Shown piece by piece: positions 12,180 through 24,200 of a DNA stretch of 64,000 nucleotides. Source of the stretch: Pyricularia pennisetigena (Eukaryota; Ascomycota; Sordariomycetes; Magnaporthales; Pyriculariaceae). Numbering within the stretch: position 1 is the first letter of the stretch; the number at the start of each line of letters is the position of its first letter. The DNA is taken from NCBI RefSeq assembly GCF_004337985.1, contig NW_021940918.1, positions 558,001-622,000 on the forward strand, read 5' to 3'. The notes beneath the pieces were generated by a model that worked only from the letters and a program-made list of their open reading frames with translations, made no database searches and was not told the DNA's origin. The position numbers were made by a program, and so were the translations under genes.

Positions 12180-14651
12180 ATGAGCAGCCCACCTCCGCGC
12201 CCTGCAGGGCGTCCCGATTTTGAAATTGCCATTCTATGCGCTCTGCCCGTTGAAGCCGATGCAGTGCTTTCAATTTTCGACGAGGATTGGGAAGAAAACG
12301 CCGACGGCCAACCCTACGACAAGGCCGTAGGAGATCCCAATGCTTACACCACCGGCCTCGTCGGCCGTCACAACGTTGTCCTCGCTCACCTCGGGAACAT
12401 GGGAAACGTCAGCTCGGCCAGCGCGGCCGCCAGCTTCCGGTGGAGCTTTCCAAACATCAAGCTCGCACTTATCGTGGGCATCCTTGGCGTCGTCCCTTTC
12501 GACCCTAAGGAAACCGGAATAACCAGGAAAACCGAAAGGGTACTTGGCGACGTTATCATTAGCGAGGGTGTTGTGAAATACGACTTTGGCCGCCAGTATT
12601 CAAATCGGTTCGTGGTAAAAAACACCCTTCGTGATGCGTATGGAAGGCCGAATCTGGAGATACGTTCGCTGTTGGCAAAACTAAAGTCTAAAACGTACCG
12701 GAAACGACTCCAGCAAAAGATGGCAGAATATCTTAAATCGTTAGAAATTAAAGACGGTTTAGAATATAAATACCCTGGCAAGGAATTTGATCTCCTTTTC
12801 CCGTTAGGATATCGCCACATAGCCGACGATAAGGAGTGCGACGTTTGCTGCGACAAATCCAAACCGATTAAACGCACCCGTCTTTAACAGGACCTCGTGA
12901 ATCCCATGGTCCATTTCGGCATCATAGGATCAGGCAACATCATCATCAAGTCAAGCGAAGATCGCGACATTATTGCGACAGCAAATAACCTGGTTGGCTT
13001 CGAAATGGAAGGATCTGGAGTTCGGGATAACCTTCCATGTGTAATTATTAAGGGTGCGTGCGACTACGCGGACAGTCACAATAATAAAGCATGGCAGCCA
13101 TACGCAGCAGCAACCGCAGCGGCGTGCATGAAGGCGTTGTTGGGCCAGTGGGTCCCTCCTCCGCAGCCAGGTTAGTAGGGTTCAATATAACATATATCCA
13201 TCCCTCGGTCCTTTGTATATATTATTCGATCTAAGTTCAGCATCAATTAACAGACATTGTTTGTAGGCCCCTTAAAAGCTGTAAAGGCCGGTCCGTGGCA
13301 CTCCCAGCTGCAAAAGAACCGCAACTTCGTCGGGCGAACCGAACTTATCGACGATTTAACGGGCAAGCGATTTATCGGCGATGACGATGGCCACCAGCGT
13401 ATTGCAGTGACTGGGCTCGGCGGCGTCGGTAAAACGCAGTTGGCCCTCAAGATGTGCTTTTGGGTCAAGGAGAATAAGCCAGAATGGTCCGTCTTTTGGA
13501 TACAAGCCCTTAGCATGGCAAGTTTTGAGAAGTCGTGCAGGGACATAGCCAGTTTGCTGTACCCAGATATGGTGGAAAAGCAGGATGCGAAAGAGCTGGT
13601 CAAAAACCACCTTAGCTCTGTCACGGCCGGCTGTTGGCTTCTTGTCGTCGACAATATCGATAATGAAACTTTGGCAGGACGTGAGGAGGAGGGTATACGT
13701 GACTTTTTCCCTCGCTCGAACAAGGGGAAAATCCTGTTCACGACTCGATATTGGCACATCGCACACCAGTTGGCCCAAAACGAAATAACCAACCTTGAAC
13801 GGATGGGTGAGGGTGAGGCCAAAAACGCCGAGCAAGATGTGTTCGAGCTCCTGGAATTTCTGACATACTTACCGTTGGCTATTACCCAGGCGACCTCATA
13901 TATGAACGTGACGACAGTGTCAGTGTCCCAATACATCCGTCTTTTGAGAAATACACAAGGCGATATGATAAAGCTGTTGGAGACAGAGTGGGATGACGAC
14001 AACAGGGACCCTAACCAGACGCATGCCATAGTCAGCACTTGGGTGGTATCCTTTGAGCAGATTCGGAAAGATCGGGGTGCTGCCAAGCTACTCAGCTTTA
14101 TGACCCATATTGAGTTTAAGGCAATACCGCCGTCGATATTTCCATCAGTTGGGCTGGAGTCAGAGCAGAGCATGGCACTCGGAGTTCTCTGTGGTTACTC
14201 ATTCTTGACAGAACAGGAAAATGGTGCCACGTATGATATGCATCGTTTGGTACATTTCGCTTTACGAATATGGGTAAAAAGGCAATGCAATTCCAGAGAG
14301 CAAAGGCAGGATGTGCTGGTTCACCTAAAACGGATTTTTTCGACTAATAAGTGGGAAGAGCGTGAAAAATGGCGACAAACTTTGCCCCATGTGCTTAAAG
14401 CAGTCCAAAATGACGGCAAAGATAATGACAGCTGGCAAGAAGAAAACAATCTAGGTTATTGGGCAGGAAGATGCTTAATGGCTGACGGTAAGATAAAAAA
14501 GGCCTTCAAACTTTTGGAACACGTGGTGCGAATTCGGGAAACGACGTTGGCAGAAGATCACCCGGATCGATTAGCATCGCAACATTCGCTCGCTCGAGCA
14601 TATGAAGCCAACGGTCAAAGAAAAGAATCCCTGGGACCTGTTCATCATTAG
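12180..14651 (+). pseudogene. Broken nucleoside phosphorylase-NB-ARC-TPR receptor
   Basis: Exon 1 (12,180-13,170) encodes a PNP/UDP phosphorylase-like domain: FEIAILCALPVEADAV at the N-terminus, GSGNIIIKSSEDRD, FEMEGSGV and the C-terminal CDYADSHNNKAWQPYAAATA. A 96-bp intron (13,171-13,266) joins it in frame to an NB-ARC ATPase with NFVGRTEL, P-loop GLGGVGKTQ, Walker B LLVVDNID and LTYLPLAITQA, then a TPR-like start (HPDRLASQHSLARAYEANGQ). A TAA at 12,885-12,887 interrupts the phosphorylase in frame; flanking sequence matches the family. The residues between FFPRSNKGKILFTTR and the LPLAI motif look shortened. The TPR array stops after about one and a half units at 14,651. Such receptors belong to the fungal STAND repertoire; activity is unlikely here. 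Confidence 0.85.
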
Positions 14652-14928
14652 CAGCCGGGACATGCGCTCCGCACCGAGGGCGGTAAGCCGCCCCCTAGAT
14701 GGGCGCACACTATTCCCGCCGAGGTGCCTCTCTATTGGCCAGCGCCCGGATCCACGGCTTGTACCAGGTGTCGCGCCAGGAGTGCGTGTTTGCAGGCTAT
14801 TCCGTATCCGATATCCGTCAAATATGACAAACATTTTTGGGCGATGCAAAATTTGCAATGGAGATTTCGAAACCAGGTTTACCGAGGAGAAACTCTTTAA
14901 TTGAGAAGTGAACAAGTTGCACGTGCAA
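14652..14928. other. Breakpoint region after truncated TPR
   Basis: The TPR reading frame ends abruptly at 14,651 and nothing TPR-like is found in any frame beyond. I see no gene in this stretch. It may mark a deletion or rearrangement. Confidence 0.4.
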
Positions 14929-15487
14929 TCATGCCTGGGCAGTGTCCAAGGACGGCCTGGTCAAATGGTCTTCACTCGCATTTAAAGCCTTCACGCTCCG
15001 TCTCAATAATGGCGATAACATCTTTAGCCTCTCATAGCTCAAAAGGTCGTTCACAATAGACAAGAAAGGTAAAGAGCCGAACAACGGCCTTTTCAGTGGT
15101 TCTGGATTGTTTTTCATCATTTGTGTATATGTTTCCTTGAGATCTGCGCCAATTAAAGATGGAATGCAGTCAAACTCTGGTTCTGGCCGACTGGTGGAAA
15201 TTAGCCGTACTGGTTGCAACACTGGTTTGTCTAAAATATCTTTTGATTCCAAGCATGTTTTGCAAGCAGTCCCAAAGGCCTGTTCTAGGCTGGTCCTGGC
15301 CGTTCCGATATGTTTGAAACAAGTTGTCGAGGTAAGCCCTAGATTTAGGTACAGACTGATTTTTGTATAATTGAAATTCCAATGTCCGCAGCATGCTGTC
15401 AAGATTTTGCTTCGTTCCGATATATATGGCTCTGAAAAGCTGGTCCATGTCCAGACTATTGCCAGCCATTATTTGAACTGGCAGCAC
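14929..15487 (-). CDS. Possible orphan gene in two frames
   Basis: On the minus strand, a frame beginning at ATG 15,487 (or the ATG at about 15,469, MAGNSLDMDQLFRA) reads sensibly for about 70 codons. A second frame then continues to 14,929 with protein-like composition (EFDCIPSLIGADLKETYTQ, LLSYERLKML). I could not find an intron that joins the two in frame, so a frameshift or a missed splice site is needed. No family is recognised. It may be a broken gene or a chance pair of frames. Confidence 0.3.
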
Positions 15488-16129
15488 TGTATTTACATGT
15501 ACATTTTTTTTCTAAAAAAAAACCCCTCAAACTGGCGCATAAAAGAAGTTTCGAAATAATTACCAAGGCCAAGTTACGCCAAGAAGAAAATCTTTAAAAA
15601 AGGATTGAAAAAAGAATCATCGCAAATTTTCTATCTTTTCGCTTTACGCGAACCCAAACCATACGCGACCGCTGGAGAATATCAGACGCCGTATCTGTGG
15701 CTGGCGCTGCCCGTGGCACCGCACGACAGGCGCAGCCTGCCAAACGGAGGACATACGGTTCTTAACGTAGGCCTAGCATCTGCTAACAGATTATGCAGCA
15801 CTAGCCATTTCTTCAGGGCATTTCCTTGAGAAACAACATAATTCGTCACTACTCGCACTTTTCACACAGTCCGTAACGTCTTGCAGGCCTTAAATCTGTA
15901 CCCACTGCGCTAACGGAATCCGGAACCCCCGCGGTACCCTTACCCTGGATTCAGGAATAACTTGAGCCCCGCTCAATGCCAGCTTCCAGGCTTCCTGAAC
16001 CTCGCAATTTCCTGGATACGAAAGGCTGGACATGCGTAACAATCCGGGAAGCAATCGTGATTGAAATGTTGTTAAGAACATCGCATTCCCCGGTCTATGT
16101 GAGGGTGGGTTGTGCATACATGCTCTAAA

Positions 16130-16645
16130 ATGCAACGCTCAATTACGAAAAAACACTTATCGCAGAAGGATGCCCAGATAAGGAGAACTGTGGTTCAAAA
16201 GTTGCATCAACTTGAATGCAACGGGTTCGACATCTGGTCGTATATGAAAAAGGGCAATAATATCTTCGTTTACCACTCGGCAAATCGAGTAGGGCCCCCA
16301 CTGTCCACTGATTTGGTAAGATTAACAATATTTCTGCCGTGAATGTTTGTTATTGTTAACAGCAGTCTAGATTGAGGAAAAGCAGACGACTCTGGGATGC
16401 AATGCGAACAGTTTCGAAGCCTCCGAAAAGAATGATACTAGCGAAATGTTTCAGAACAAGACCGAGGACTCGGTGACGGGAAATGCTAACAACAGTTTGC
16501 CTAGTTTACGATGTGCATCCTCCACCATGAAAGATTGCATTCCGGTGAGTTTAATTCACGAAATAGGAACCGCGACTTGATCTGATATATTCATTCATAG
16601 AAGAAGATAAAGATCGTTTTTAAGAAAAAGATCGAACGTGGCTAG
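16130..16645 (+). CDS. Small three-exon orphan gene
   Basis: Three short exons join in frame: 16,130-16,315, 16,371-16,544 and 16,601-16,645. The introns start GTAAGA and GTGAGT and end TCTAG and CATAG. The product is 134 residues. It starts MQRSITKKHLSQKDAQ, has a compact region ending in a K-G-N-N-I-F-V-Y segment, a Ser/Asn/Thr-rich middle, and a very basic C-terminus (KKIKIVFKKKIERG) that could be a nuclear localisation signal. All three exon phases are zero, and no stop interrupts the spliced frame. No family is recognised. It converges with the broken NACHT_N gene on the other strand. The coherence of two consensus introns in a short gene is the main evidence. Confidence 0.6.
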
Positions 16646-16907
16646 CCTAGGCGCCAGACCTGTGGCTTCTTACCTATTTGGAAGCTTCTGTATTTTGAGT
16701 TGTTAGCATAAACCCATTTGAAAAGAATATTTTTGGAGGCTATAACCCTTCCCAGTCCATACACGTAGTCTTGGTAATGCCCTCGCGTAATGGCGCTTCC
16801 GAGCTTAAGGAGTGGACGCAGATCCCTGGATACACCTGCCACTTGCTGAACGGCATCACAAGAGATGCTGAACACATCATAACTCAGATGTGCCTTCAAA
16901 TAGCTGG

Positions 16908-18209
16908 CTAAGATTTCTCATGAATGAGCGGCGTAAGCTTGCAAATACTGTGTTTTTTGCACGCAGGTTGGTGGCTGGCATCTTTCGCATCGACGTCGAC
17001 CTTGTCTGTATTCAGCAGCATCTGAACCACCCTTTTATGCCCAAAATGCGCCGCTAAAATGAGATTTGTAGCAGTTTCCAGCAAGCCCCTGGCAAACTGA
17101 CGATAAATTTCAAACCACGCTGCATAATGGTTCGAGTTTGGATCACAAATCTTTGATGCCAAAGATAAAACGGCAGTGTTTTCGATATTAGCTTCGCGGA
17201 AGTGAGAGGCCCAATGCCTGGCGGAATAGTCCAGCAACTCGGTTACTCCGTCTTTTTCTGTTCGACTCCTGAAAAACCGCAATACGCTCTGGGCTTGGAA
17301 GTCGATAATTGCCTTGTAAAGCTCGATAAACAGTTCTCGTAGACGGCTTTTCGCCTCTGTTGGAAAAATCTGCTCATTCTCCTGCAAAAAGAAAGACTCC
17401 ATATCTGTATAGTATTGGATCTTTTGGGTAACATACGCGAAGCCCTCTTTGTTTGCTTGGTCGACTTCGGCCGGATTGGTCGGGAGGGGCAAAAGCAAGC
17501 AAACGCCCACCCAGGCAGTACTTGCCATCGGGCTTGCCTGCACCGCATTGTCGATCCAGTCTTTTCCAAATTGGATACCTGTGACAAGATGTTGCATCTG
17601 ATCTTGTACCACAAACTTCTGCGTCCCGACCTTAACGGCAATTTGCTTCCCCTACATGTGTTCCTGGCCCATAACGATGATGTCTTCCATTGTTTTCCGC
17701 GAACTTGTATCACTTTGTGCGTTTCATTCCGCTGTTTCAGTATTGGACGCGCGGAGTGGCTTCGCCTGCTCATTAGACTCCTTAGATAGGATGTCGTTCA
17801 GGTCGGCAGTGGAGGATGTCTTTTTTAGGTAAGGCAAGGTTTTGGACAGCAGTTGCTCGTATGCCTGCACTACTTCTGGTTTCTCTTCTCGAAGGGCTTC
17901 ATATGCCAGATCCCATGAAGACGTTGAGGCTGCCGTTGCACCGCCATCGTTCGGGATTGGGTTGTTGTTCGTTGGGCAGGACTCGGAATGCAATAACTCG
18001 ACAGATGTTGCTGTGTTTGAAGCGTTCCTGCATTGACGAGGCGGTCCGGTAACACTAGCCGCATTGTTAACTTCGTATTCATTTTGGACCGGTGAAATCT
18101 TGTTTGAACCGCGCAATTTCCAGCGCCAGATCTTCTTCCAGCGACTGGATTGTTTTCCCGAACTCGAGGGAGCCCCGCTGGGGTTTTTCTTCCGCCCGAA
18201 AAACCCCAT
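16908..18209 (-). pseudogene. Broken NACHT_N-ankyrin gene lacking a NACHT domain
   Basis: From ATG 18,209 (MGFFGRKKNPSG) one frame runs to 16,908. It holds a Ser/Asn-rich leader and the N-terminal domain typical of NWD/NACHT receptors (WDLAYEALREEKPEVVQAYEQLL), then a helical region with VQDQMQHLVTGIQFGKDWI, YYTDMESFFLQENE and HYAAWFEIYRQFARG. It then passes straight into a single ankyrin-like unit (NLILAAHFGHKRVVQMLL). No P-loop or Walker B lies between. Two in-frame stops, TGA at 17,726-17,724 and TAG at 17,654-17,652, interrupt an otherwise continuous frame. Only one ankyrin unit remains before the stop, so the repeat domain is cut short. A further open frame at 16,642-16,899 may be downstream debris. 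The NACHT_N-to-ankyrin direct join may be original, since the linker is smooth. Confidence 0.75.
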
Positions 18210-19869
18210 AATGCTGTGCGGGGGCGCGACGATATTGCAACGTACGCTCCACAATAGAGGTGGAAAGTTCGAGGAGGGAAAATTTGTCCGGAGCGTTGGA
18301 CTGAATGCTTGGTGCCTATGAGATTCGTTCTATATTCAAGGTTTGGGAGAAACACTGAGGAAGATAATGCCAGGGCTGCGTTTCCCCAATTCCAAGGCCG
18401 ATTATGAACAAGTTAGCACTCCTCGAAGGCCCTGGCCAATCCAATCTGCAATTTTCGCGATTGATGATTGTGGGTTGCGATACGGGGGAACACAATCCCG
18501 CCAAGTGGTAGTAAGTACGTTTGCCCACCCTGTCGAGCATTTTCATTCGTCACAGGCCAAATGATGGCGGTTATAAATTACCTTCAGCCGCATCCAATAT
18601 CAAAAGCATGGACGTACATATACGCCTAATTCTACCGTTTCCTCACCTTCCCGTCTGCTGACATATCCTGCGCGCTCCGTTTTAAGCCAACAGCGACTGT
18701 TAAGGACTGTGGGGAGTAGAACATGCACCTCTGAGTGAATTCAGGGAGATATAATGATGTCCCACAGTACTACTCCGAATCAGGCGCACGCAGGCAAGTG
18801 CAAAGCAAAATCAAGCTCGGCCTTGATAACAATGGACTAATAGGCGCATTTAACATGGCAAACTCCCTGTCAAATGGGTTAGTTATTATATTCCCAACGC
18901 GGAAATGATGTCCCTTCTTCTTAAAGTGAACGGTTGGAAATTCTTTCAGCTGGACTAGCTTGTCAGCACTCTATTACACTTTTTAGTATAGGGTACTATT
19001 TGGCCAATCAAAAGCGATTGCATGCAACAGCCAAGTAGATATCCATGCCAGTCCGAAAAAGCGTTCCCCATTCCTCCCTAACCTCTATTGATAAAGGAAA
19101 GGCTTCTCAACTTATACGAAGTCTCTCAAATTTGGTTTCACTGAATGCACAAGCTTTTGAAGAAACATTAGCGATGTAATAACTCAACGGCATTAATTTG
19201 CACTATCGAATAAAATTGAAAAACATATACGGGCTGGTAATGGCACCATCTTGCAGCCTTTGCAGCCAAGAAATCACACCAAGTTTTCTCATGGCCAAAG
19301 GATGGTTCCAACAAAATGTTAATCTATGTAGTAGTAGTACATTTGGGGCTAGAGATGAAATGAGACGATGGGATCGTACATCGAAGGCGGGGGTCTCGAG
19401 TACAAAAGGGCACACTCCAATACATTCATATTCCACAAAAACCGAATCGTTTTTCATCTCATCAAGACATGAACCTAAACTGTGTACATTCAATTGCTTT
19501 TATCAAATGGGTTTCACTGGGCGTCTCTGAGAAAGGCGCAGGCCGTATAAACAACCCTTTTCTAATCCAAACGCGGTCGGATCAAAATAAAACCCAACGA
19601 GCGCGCTCATGCTCCAATCGATATACCACCTCTATTTGACCGACTTCTGCTTGTAGCGCTCTCTGACATCTGATCAGAGATCAAAGGAAATTTCAAGGTA
19701 GGCGGAGGCTATCAAGGTCCATTGCACTCTCGGTACAGCGCATTTCATGGCATTGACTCCGGTGGTGTATTGTGGTAGATGATGAGTATAACGAACGCGA
19801 TGATGACAGTATTATATGCTCTGTGCATCCCTCGGCCTCTGATCATGGCGGGGGGAAAAGACGAACCAC
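18210..19869. other. Intergenic, no gene seen
   Basis: Frames here are short and lie on both strands without splice logic or motifs. The first few hundred bases are the likely upstream region of the NACHT_N gene. Nothing else can be supported. Confidence 0.5.
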
Positions 19870-22325
19870 TTATAATATGCCACCCGTTTGCTGACTATCG
19901 CCGTTATTATTCCACAGACTCCGCTCCAAAAGATCCTCAAGACTGCAGATTTGAACACCCTGAAATGAACTCCACCAAGACGGCTTCACTGACTGAACAC
20001 CCAGAGCCGGTCGTGGCCCCACGGAGAGAGGGCGTACCTGATCCATGCCTAACGTCACGCGATTAAAATCGAACGGGTTTTCCACTTTGACACCGGATCT
20101 TGGCACAGTCTCTACCTGTTCGCCCTTGGGAATCCTCCCTGGCCACCACTCATGAACCGAAAGCGCAGGGCTGAATTCGACCACATATTGGTCCCCCTGG
20201 ACGTCAACGATTCGAGCAGGGAGGTAGAGCTGTGAGTCGTCTGTAACATGGTAATGGAATCGGAAATCCGGATACATGACGGGTGCCTCGACAGAGTCGC
20301 CGATATGGAAGCAACGATAAGGTCGAACATCGTACGCCCTGAGGTTTCTGCACCATGGTCGCCACAGCCGCCGTGTGCCCTTCCCGAGTTGCGTGAGCTG
20401 CTCTTCGGTAAAGCCAAAGCTGTCGCTATCATTCTTATCCCCTCCACTACCATCCTGAGCTTCCGTGGAATTGGTTGAGACTTGCTCTGGTAAACAGTCC
20501 CAATCGATATACTCTATCTCATCGCCGTCCACAACTGTGACTCTCGAGTCGTACCAACGCCCATTGTGCTCGATCTAGCCAAATCAAAGAATGTCAGTCA
20601 ACCCTTAATAAATTCATTGCCGAGGTTCTAGAAGATAAAATACGTACCTGAACCTTTTCGCCAGCTTTTGGTGGGTCGGTGAATACCTTCGATGGCCCCA
20701 AAAGCGTACAGTCTAACTCTGGTATGACAGAACTCGAGGAGTTGTCTTCATGACGCAACATGGTGTCAAAGGAAAGCTTGAGTGGCCTTGTGGAAAACAC
20801 TATGGCATTCGAACCCACACCCGCCGTAATGATGTACTGTCCTCCGTAACATGCCTTGAACTCGGTAATTGGAAGGTCGCAGCTCCAAGCATGACCCCCT
20901 GATTCCAGTGCATACCGGACAGACAGCGTAGCGCCGATGTTAATGCCACCGATCGGACGGACTTGCTTTGAGAGACTCTTCCGCTCGATTTGACCCGTCT
21001 GCAGGTAACGTACGTAAACGTGGACGTCTGGGGCAGCATCATTGAAGTAAGAAAAAAGGTCCTCGCCGTTTAATTTCATGACCTCTCGTTCGGTAATGAT
21101 TCCAAGTTCATCGGGTGCTGGAACGGCCACGATTTGTGCAGAGATCCAGCCAACGTGATCGGACGGTGATTCGATGGCCGCCGGTAAGGCAAGATCCCCG
21201 GAAGCCCTTTCACATTCGACAAGCATACCGTAGCCTGCGTTTTCGAGGGTCAATTTTCTAAGGGTGTCGGACAATGTAGAGTCTTGGAGAAGGTTGAAAT
21301 AGTCCCGAGGCTTGACGTAGCCTTTGTGCAGGGGATCGAGAGCAGACCGAAGAGGCGGGAGCCAAAGAGGCCGAATAGTAGAAAGACGACGCGTGCCGTT
21401 TTGATCGATGCGATACCAAGATCCTTCCTGGCGAGCGAGTTCCATGTTTCTGGCTTCACAAACCCCAGTCGGTATCTTTTTGAGAACAAAAGACGCTTCT
21501 ACCTCATGTACGAAACGTGCCCAAGAAACGTATAGCGTCTGTAAAGTAAGCGTATGTCAGCAGGATGCAGAAGTATTGGGAATAAAAAATCCATTTGAGT
21601 GTACTTGCCTCGTATCGGAATGCTGAGACATTGAGTTCGTCGTTCTGAAACCGATCCTTCCAAAACGATGCTGCTTCTGGGTTCTGCGATTGATAAAATT
21701 GAATAGCAGAAGTGTCAGGAAGAAGAGTAGCTTCCTGAAGTTGTTGCCGAAGGTTTGTGCATTCGTTCATAAGATTTCCCATCATCTAGTCTATGCTAGC
21801 AAGATCCGTGCTGAGATAATGTAAAGTTGTCTCTTTAACAAAATGGGCGGATTCCACAATTTCCTTCCCACTCATCTGTCCCTGTTGCGTCCTAACGTCG
21901 TTGACAACTAAAGTAGATGCCACGACTACTGCCATGGATATTTGTTGTAGTTGTGCGGCCTTGTGCTGGATTTCTGTGAGGATATCAGGGATCCTGTAGA
22001 GATTCCATAGCCGCTTGAAAAATTTCTTGCCATACAACTCTATTTTAGTCGCATCTGTCGCTCCAGCACGGTTTTTATCTAGGGCATTGGCGCATTTCTT
22101 GCAAGAATCTTTGATGCTGTCCAAAATTTCTAGCATAACCAAAAACTCGGAGCCTTCGGTGTTGATCTTGTTTGTAGGATTCTCAAATGCTTTCAATAAC
22201 GACACAAGGGTAACGTTGAGCAGTTTAAGTTCGTCGGCAGCTTGGTTGAGCGAGTCAAGTCTGTCCTTGACTTCAACCCCAAACTGTATGATAAACGTCA
22301 GTGCGGAAACGATATCCGAAGCCAT
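19870..22325 (-). pseudogene. STAND-type N-terminus plus beta-rich modules, one stop
   Basis: Three exons (22,325-21,609; 21,538-20,648; 20,574-19,870) join in frame to about 770 codons. The first intron is GC-AG (donor GAG|GCAAGT, 70 bp); the second is GT-AG (73 bp). The N-terminus (MASDIVSALTFIIQFGVEV, ELKLLNVTLVSLLKAFENP) resembles the helical N-terminal domains of fungal STAND proteins. No P-loop follows. The remaining 500 residues are beta-rich, with segments such as GEKVQIEHNGRWYDSRV, VEAPVMYPDFRFHYHV and LYLPARIVDVQGDQYVVEF that look like Tudor/Agenet-type folds; that likeness is inference. A TAG at 21,788-21,786 interrupts exon 1 between LASID and MMGNLMNEC while the frame continues. 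If the stop were real in all strains, the C-terminal part would be lost. Confidence 0.7.
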
Positions 22326-22677
22326 TATGGTGATCGTGTGCCGCAGGCGGCTATTCTGGAGACGCTTGAACTGTTCTGTATTTTTTTTTTTTTTTGGACA
22401 AGCTCAACTTGCCATTCCTCTTTGTCTCTGCCTCTGGCGTTCAGGTTCTGCTGGATGCCCTCCCGAAGCCGAGAGGTGCGGGGTTTTGTTGTGGGGTTTG
22501 AATATTGCGCCACTCTCGGCCCGATTTTGCAAGCGGGTGGCAAACGCCGTTTTACCTCCGCACACGAAAAGCCCAATTTCGACCTTCCAAACTGAAGAGC
22601 CGAACCTCTACTAACGAAAGCCTAACGTCAATAAGCGTAAATATAACTTCTTCACGGTACCTCTCTGATCTGCTTCC
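22326..22677. promoter_or_regulatory. Divergent intergenic region
   Basis: About 350 bases separate the start codons of the STAND-type gene (-) and the SET-MYND gene (+), so it must hold both promoters. A run of 15 T/A lies at about 22,380-22,396. No clear TATA box is visible. Confidence 0.45.
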
Positions 22678-24200
22678 ATGGAAAGTTGGCTGAAAGAAAC
22701 TGGAGCGGTAGGCTTGGACGACTTGGAGCTTGCCGACTTCCCCATCACCGGGCGCGGTGTCAGAACACTGAGGCATTTCAAGGAAGGGGAAAAGATTCTC
22801 ACCATTCCATGCGGCAGTCTCTGGACAGTCGAGCAGGCTTATGCCGATTCACTTCTGGGACCAGCCCTGCGCTCTGCGCGGCCACCATTGTCTGTAGAGG
22901 ACACATTGGCGACGTACATTCTCTTTGTCCGATCGCGTGAGTCGGGATACGACGGCCTGCGAAGCCATGTGGCAGTGTTACCACCAAGTTACTCTTCCAG
23001 CATCTTCTTTGCTGAGGATGAGTTGGAGGTCTGCGCGGGCACTTCGCTGTACACCCTCACGAAGCAACTGAAGCAACGGATAGAGGATGATTACAGGGCA
23101 TTGGTCATGCGATTGCTTTTGCAGCATCGGGATATTTTTCCACTCGAACAATTTACTATTGAAGATGTAGGTGTTATTCACGTGCGATGGATGTTGTGAA
23201 TTGACCACTAACGCTTCTTCTCCCTTTTTTAGTACAAGTGGGCTCTCTGCACCGTGTGGAGTCGTGCAATGGATTTCGTACTGCCCGATGGAAATTCGAT
23301 TCGACTTTTGGCGCCCTTCGCAGACATGCTGAATCACTCGGACAATGTTAAACAGTGTCACGCCTACGATGCATCTTCTAAAACCCTCTCTGTTCTTGCG
23401 GGGAAGGATTATGAAGCTGGAGATCAGGTATGTTAATCTTGACTCTGCTGGTACCAAGTTGCGCGCTCACTAGGGGAATACTCTTCCAGGTTTTTATCTA
23501 CTATGGATCTGTTCCGAATAGTCGCCTCTTACGTCTCTATGGCTTTGTCATGCCCGGTAATTCTAATGACAACTATGATCTCGTTCTTACAACGCACCCT
23601 GAAGCGCCCTTTTTTGCGCAAAAGCACAAGCTCTGGGTATCAGGTCGACTCGATTCAACCTCCACTATTTCCCTCAGTCTAACCGATCCGCTACCAAACG
23701 ATGTCCTTCGATACCTCCGTATTCAGCGATCGGGTGCATCAGAACTCGCTGCCATGGCGATTCGGCGAATTGATGCCACGGAAAAGATCAGCGACTCTAA
23801 CGAAGCGGAAGTCTTGCGGTTTTTGGTGGAATCGCTCTGTGGACTTTTAGACAATTTCGGAACGCAACTGGAAAAGTTAGAAGAACAACTTGCGGAGGGC
23901 GCCTATGAATTGGGAGGGAATGCATGGGCTGCGGCGCACGTTAGCTTGGGCGAACAGCGGGTGTTGAGATTGGCGAGAAAGAGGGCGGAAGACTTGTTGG
24001 CGGCGGTAGAAAGCGGAAGTGAGAATGGGAAGGTTTCGTTGCCGGCACAGGCGCAATGCGCAAATTGCGGAAAGGCTTCAGTGCCGTTGATGTTGTGCGC
24101 GAGGTGTAGAGCCATCAGTTATTGCGGGCGGAAATGTCAGGTCGCTCATTTTAGTGAGCACAAGGTCATATGTCGAATTACAGCTTCTAGGAATGTATGA
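22678..24200 (+). CDS. SET-MYND lysine methyltransferase-like protein
   Basis: Three exons (22,678-23,166; 23,233-23,427; 23,490-24,200) give 464 residues with introns of 66 and 62 bp. The N-terminal two thirds is a SET domain of the Rubisco-methyltransferase/SETD3-like type: GRGVRTLRHFKEGEKIL, the catalytic-pocket motif DMLNHSD, and IYYGSVPNSRLLRLYGFV. A substrate-binding helical region follows, then a C-terminal MYND zinc finger (CANCGKASVPLMLC, CRAISYCGRKCQVAHF, HKVIC) with all eight zinc ligands. The expected role is S-adenosylmethionine-dependent lysine methylation of a protein substrate; the target is unknown. The gene is intact, in contrast to its divergent neighbour. Codon use and splice sites look ordinary. 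Confidence 0.9.

Noticed and set aside
22380..22396. T-run of about 15 bases as a retroposon tail
   Set aside because: No adjoining intronless gene copy or target-site duplication is visible; it is a simple homopolymer.
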